A stretch of DNA of 8,015 nucleotides from CAZNMF01 sp035547155. GTDB lineage: Bacteria > Acidobacteriota > Vicinamibacteria > Vicinamibacterales > SCN-69-37. The position numbers and the translations under genes were made by a program. The notes under the pieces were generated by a model. That model saw only the letters and a program-made list of their open reading frames with translations. It was not told the DNA's origin and did no database searches. The stretch is from positions 1 to 8,015 of the forward strand of contig DASZVJ010000130.1 of NCBI GenBank assembly GCA_035547155.1, written 5' to 3'. This document shows positions 6,192 to 8,015 of the stretch, in pieces (position 1 is the stretch's first letter; each line of letters begins with the position of its first letter).

Positions 6192-7937
6192 TCATTTCTC
6201 GTGGCTGGCCACGTACTTGACGGGATGCTCGATCGCGTACGTCGGCAGAAAGAGGTCCGTGCGCGCGAAGCCGTCCATGTCACGGCCCACGGGCACGTCC
6301 ATGTAATACAGGACCGTGGGCGCGAGATCGGTCACCGATCCGCGCGGAAACTGGCCGGACGCGACGTTCGTGCCGTAGGCGAGCAGGAAGCCGTCTGGGC
6401 CGGACTCGTGCTGGCCCGTCATGTCGCGCTCGCCGAGCACGCGCGCGACGAGACGCTTCCACAGCAGCGTCGGCTCCATGCCGAAGCCGGACATCACGAG
6501 CAGCAGATCGCCTGGCGCGAGCTCGCGCATCGCCTTGCCGACTTCGCCGTCGAGATAGCTGTAGTAGCGATCGAGCACGGGCCGCTGCGGCGCGGCCCAG
6601 CGCGGATCGCCGAACAACTCCGGCTGCGCCTGACGCAGATAGATGTGCCCGAACGCGTCGAGCCCTTCGTACCGGATCGCCGAGAACCGCAGCGCAAATT
6701 GCTCTTCCAGCGACTCGGCCGTCTCGCTGTACGCGCGATCCCACCGCGCGCGATCGACTTCCATCGGCTCGACCTCACCGCGCGAGAACGTCGTCAACAC
6801 CTGATACCAGGGGCGCGCCTGCCACGCGTCGAAGATCTCGCGGGCCGCGTCCACGGCCGTCGTCGGATCGCCGGCGTTGGCGTCCGCAAGCCGCAGCGGC
6901 GACGACTGCGCCGCGTCGTCGAAACGCTCGCTGAGGACGTACCCGATCCGCGCGTGCGCCGGATATGTGAGCGGCCAATTGACGACGCCGGAGGTGACGC
7001 CGTAGTCGCCGAGGATGTCCCACAGCGGCCGCGCCTGCAGCGACGCGGACGTCGGCTCCACGGCGCGGATGAATCGCTGATCGATCAGTCCCTGCGCCAG
7101 GCAGTAGTCCGGCAGCACGTCGATGACGTCCGTGTCCGCGTCCGTCACGCGAAAGATCCAGTTCGATCGGACGCCGTTCTGCTCGGCCGCCTTGCCGGTC
7201 GCGGCCGCGACCCAGACGGGATCGACCTGCGTCGGACGGATCGTCGCGAGATCGAGGACCGCGCCGTGGTCGAGCATCCGGCCGAGGTTCGACAGCTGCC
7301 CCGCCGCGACGCGCTGGCGGATGAAGCCGAGCGACGCGCCCTCGAAGACGAGCAGCCGGACGCGTGGCGTCGTCGCGATCGGCGGAGGCTGCAACCAGCG
7401 ATGCGGCGCGCGCACGGGCGTCTCGCCCGGACCGCGCAGCCCCAGCGGCCCGGCGACCGATCCGATCATGGCCGCCATCATCAGCGTCGCCGCCATCCGG
7501 CTGCCGCGATGGCCGAACGAGTAACGCGCGATCGCGATGACGAGCAGCACCGCGGCGCAGCTCGTCGTGATCCACGCACCATCACGCATGCGGATCGCGG
7601 CAATGGGCGTCAACATGCCGCGCGCGAGGCCGAGGTTCGCCCAGGTGATCGCGGCCGCGCTGGCAGCGCCGAACGCGCCGATCCACGCGAGCACGCGGAC
7701 GCTGATCCAGGCGGGCCGCAGCGCACGGGCGGCGATCACCTCGCCGACCAGCAACGTGAACAACAGCGCGACGCTCAGATACGGCGCATAGAACGCGAGC
7801 ACCGCGCCCAGCCACTGAAGGGCTGTCGTCGAGATCAGCGGCATCTGCGGATTGAGCTGAAAGATCAGCACCGCGACGTACGTCGACACCAGCACGCCGC
7901 CGGCGACGGCGTTGGTCACCATCCGCAGATAGCGCAT
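6192..7937 (-). CDS. Membrane-anchored alkaline-phosphatase-superfamily protein, probably degenerate active site
   Basis: The 581-aa protein has about five hydrophobic segments in its first 170 residues (about 9-27, 38-66, 79-103, 122-140 and 147-165), then a Pro-rich linker (about 170-190) and a soluble domain, probably periplasmic. The domain follows the type I phosphodiesterase/alkaline-phosphatase layout: LLVFEGASLGFIRQ (195-208) at the first metal-ligand strand, RPTQVDPVWVAAATGK (234-249) at the nucleophile region, YEGLDAFGHIY (423-433), VMSGFGMEP (481-489), HESGPDGFLLAYG (510-522) and VTDLAPTVLYYMDVPVGRDM (534-553) near the end. By motif alignment the first Asp is Glu199, the nucleophile Thr/Ser is Val238, and the SDHG Asp/His are Gly484/Phe485; Asp427, His431 and His510 remain. 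Substrate and activity are unknown. ATG 7937 lacks a clear Shine-Dalgarno; in-frame ATG 7922 is an alternative. The gene is 145 nt upstream of pyrR on the same strand, without an obvious functional link. Confidence 0.82.
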   Translation of the reverse strand: MRYLRMVTNAVAGGVLVSTYVAVLIFQLNPQMPLISTTALQWLGAVLAFYAPYLSVALLFTLLVGEVIAARALRPAWISVRVLAWIGAFGAASAAAITWANLGLARGMLTPIAAIRMRDGAWITTSCAAVLLVIAIARYSFGHRGSRMAATLMMAAMIGSVAGPLGLRGPGETPVRAPHRWLQPPPIATTPRVRLLVFEGASLGFIRQRVAAGQLSNLGRMLDHGAVLDLATIRPTQVDPVWVAAATGKAAEQNGVRSNWIFRVTDADTDVIDVLPDYCLAQGLIDQRFIRAVEPTSASLQARPLWDILGDYGVTSGVVNWPLTYPAHARIGYVLSERFDDAAQSSPLRLADANAGDPTTAVDAAREIFDAWQARPWYQVLTTFSRGEVEPMEVDRARWDRAYSETAESLEEQFALRFSAIRYEGLDAFGHIYLRQAQPELFGDPRWAAPQRPVLDRYYSYLDGEVGKAMRELAPGDLLLVMSGFGMEPTLLWKRLVARVLGERDMTGQHESGPDGFLLAYGTNVASGQFPRGSVTDLAPTVLYYMDVPVGRDMDGFARTDLFLPTYAIEHPVKYVASHEK

Positions 7938-7952
7938 CGCGGGAACATTATG

Positions 7953-7980
7953 CGGGCTGCGGTCCGTGGCCCGCAGCCCG
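7953..7980. repeat. Perfect 10-bp GC-rich inverted repeat upstream of the phosphatase-like gene
   Basis: Arms CGGGCTGCGG (7953-7962) and CCGCAGCCCG (7971-7980) are perfect complements around an 8-nt loop. The right end is followed by no T-tract on either strand, so intrinsic termination is not supported. On the minus strand CATAAT (7947-7952) follows the repeat directly and resembles a -10 box at 5 of 6 positions, which would put transcription start a few bases before ATG 7937; there is no matching -35. The repeat may be an operator, an mRNA leader hairpin, or the end of a gene outside the window. Confidence 0.6.
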
Positions 7981-8015
7981 TCGCCTGTAGCCTGCTATGC
8001 TTTTCCTGCCGATGC

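Noticed and set aside
7993..8001. TGCTATGCT on the plus strand as an extended -10 for a gene beyond the right edge
   Set aside because: There is no -35 and no visible gene within the window to support it.

Overview
The window is GC-rich (roughly two thirds G+C by eye) bacterial chromosome, densely coded, with no mobile elements, CRISPR arrays, rRNA or tRNA genes that I can see. Codon use, a TonB-dependent receptor of a type I associate with Acidobacteriota, and the style of the membrane phosphatase-like protein suggest a high-GC Gram-negative, possibly Acidobacteriota of the Vicinamibacter type. The placement is an inference; no marker gene here settles it.

Left part (1-3205). A TonB-dependent outer-membrane receptor runs leftward out of the window (570 residues visible, C-terminus missing). 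Divergent from it, across a 94-nt gap, is a two-gene unit: an ECF-type sigma factor (192 aa) and, 3 nt later, a zinc-binding (ZAS, Hx3Cx2C) membrane anti-sigma factor. The outer part of the anti-sigma factor resembles a secreted HNH-nuclease-like domain in which the His of the usual 'DH' pair is Tyr. The layout resembles cell-surface signalling, but the receptor has no N-terminal signalling domain and the anti-sigma factor is not FecR-like.

Centre (3202-6194). The anti-sigma gene converges on a de novo pyrimidine operon read leftward, pyrR-pyrB-pyrC. The 48-nt gap between the converging genes holds an AT-rich GTAGATAG inverted repeat that contains both stop codons. pyrR and pyrB overlap by ATGA; pyrB and pyrC are 4 nt apart. 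Upstream of pyrR is a clear PyrR-binding RNA hairpin. It is followed at once by a Shine-Dalgarno-like sequence and a possible 33-aa leader ORF that overlaps the pyrR start. No U-tract terminator is visible, so PyrR may act on translation rather than by attenuation.

Right part (6192-8015). A 581-aa protein with an N-terminal membrane region and a C-terminal alkaline-phosphatase/phosphodiesterase-superfamily domain lies upstream of pyrR on the same strand. Several residues that normally bind metal or act as nucleophile appear replaced, so it may be a pseudoenzyme. A perfect 10-bp GC-rich inverted repeat lies 15 nt before its start codon. The last ~35 nt hold no gene I can call.
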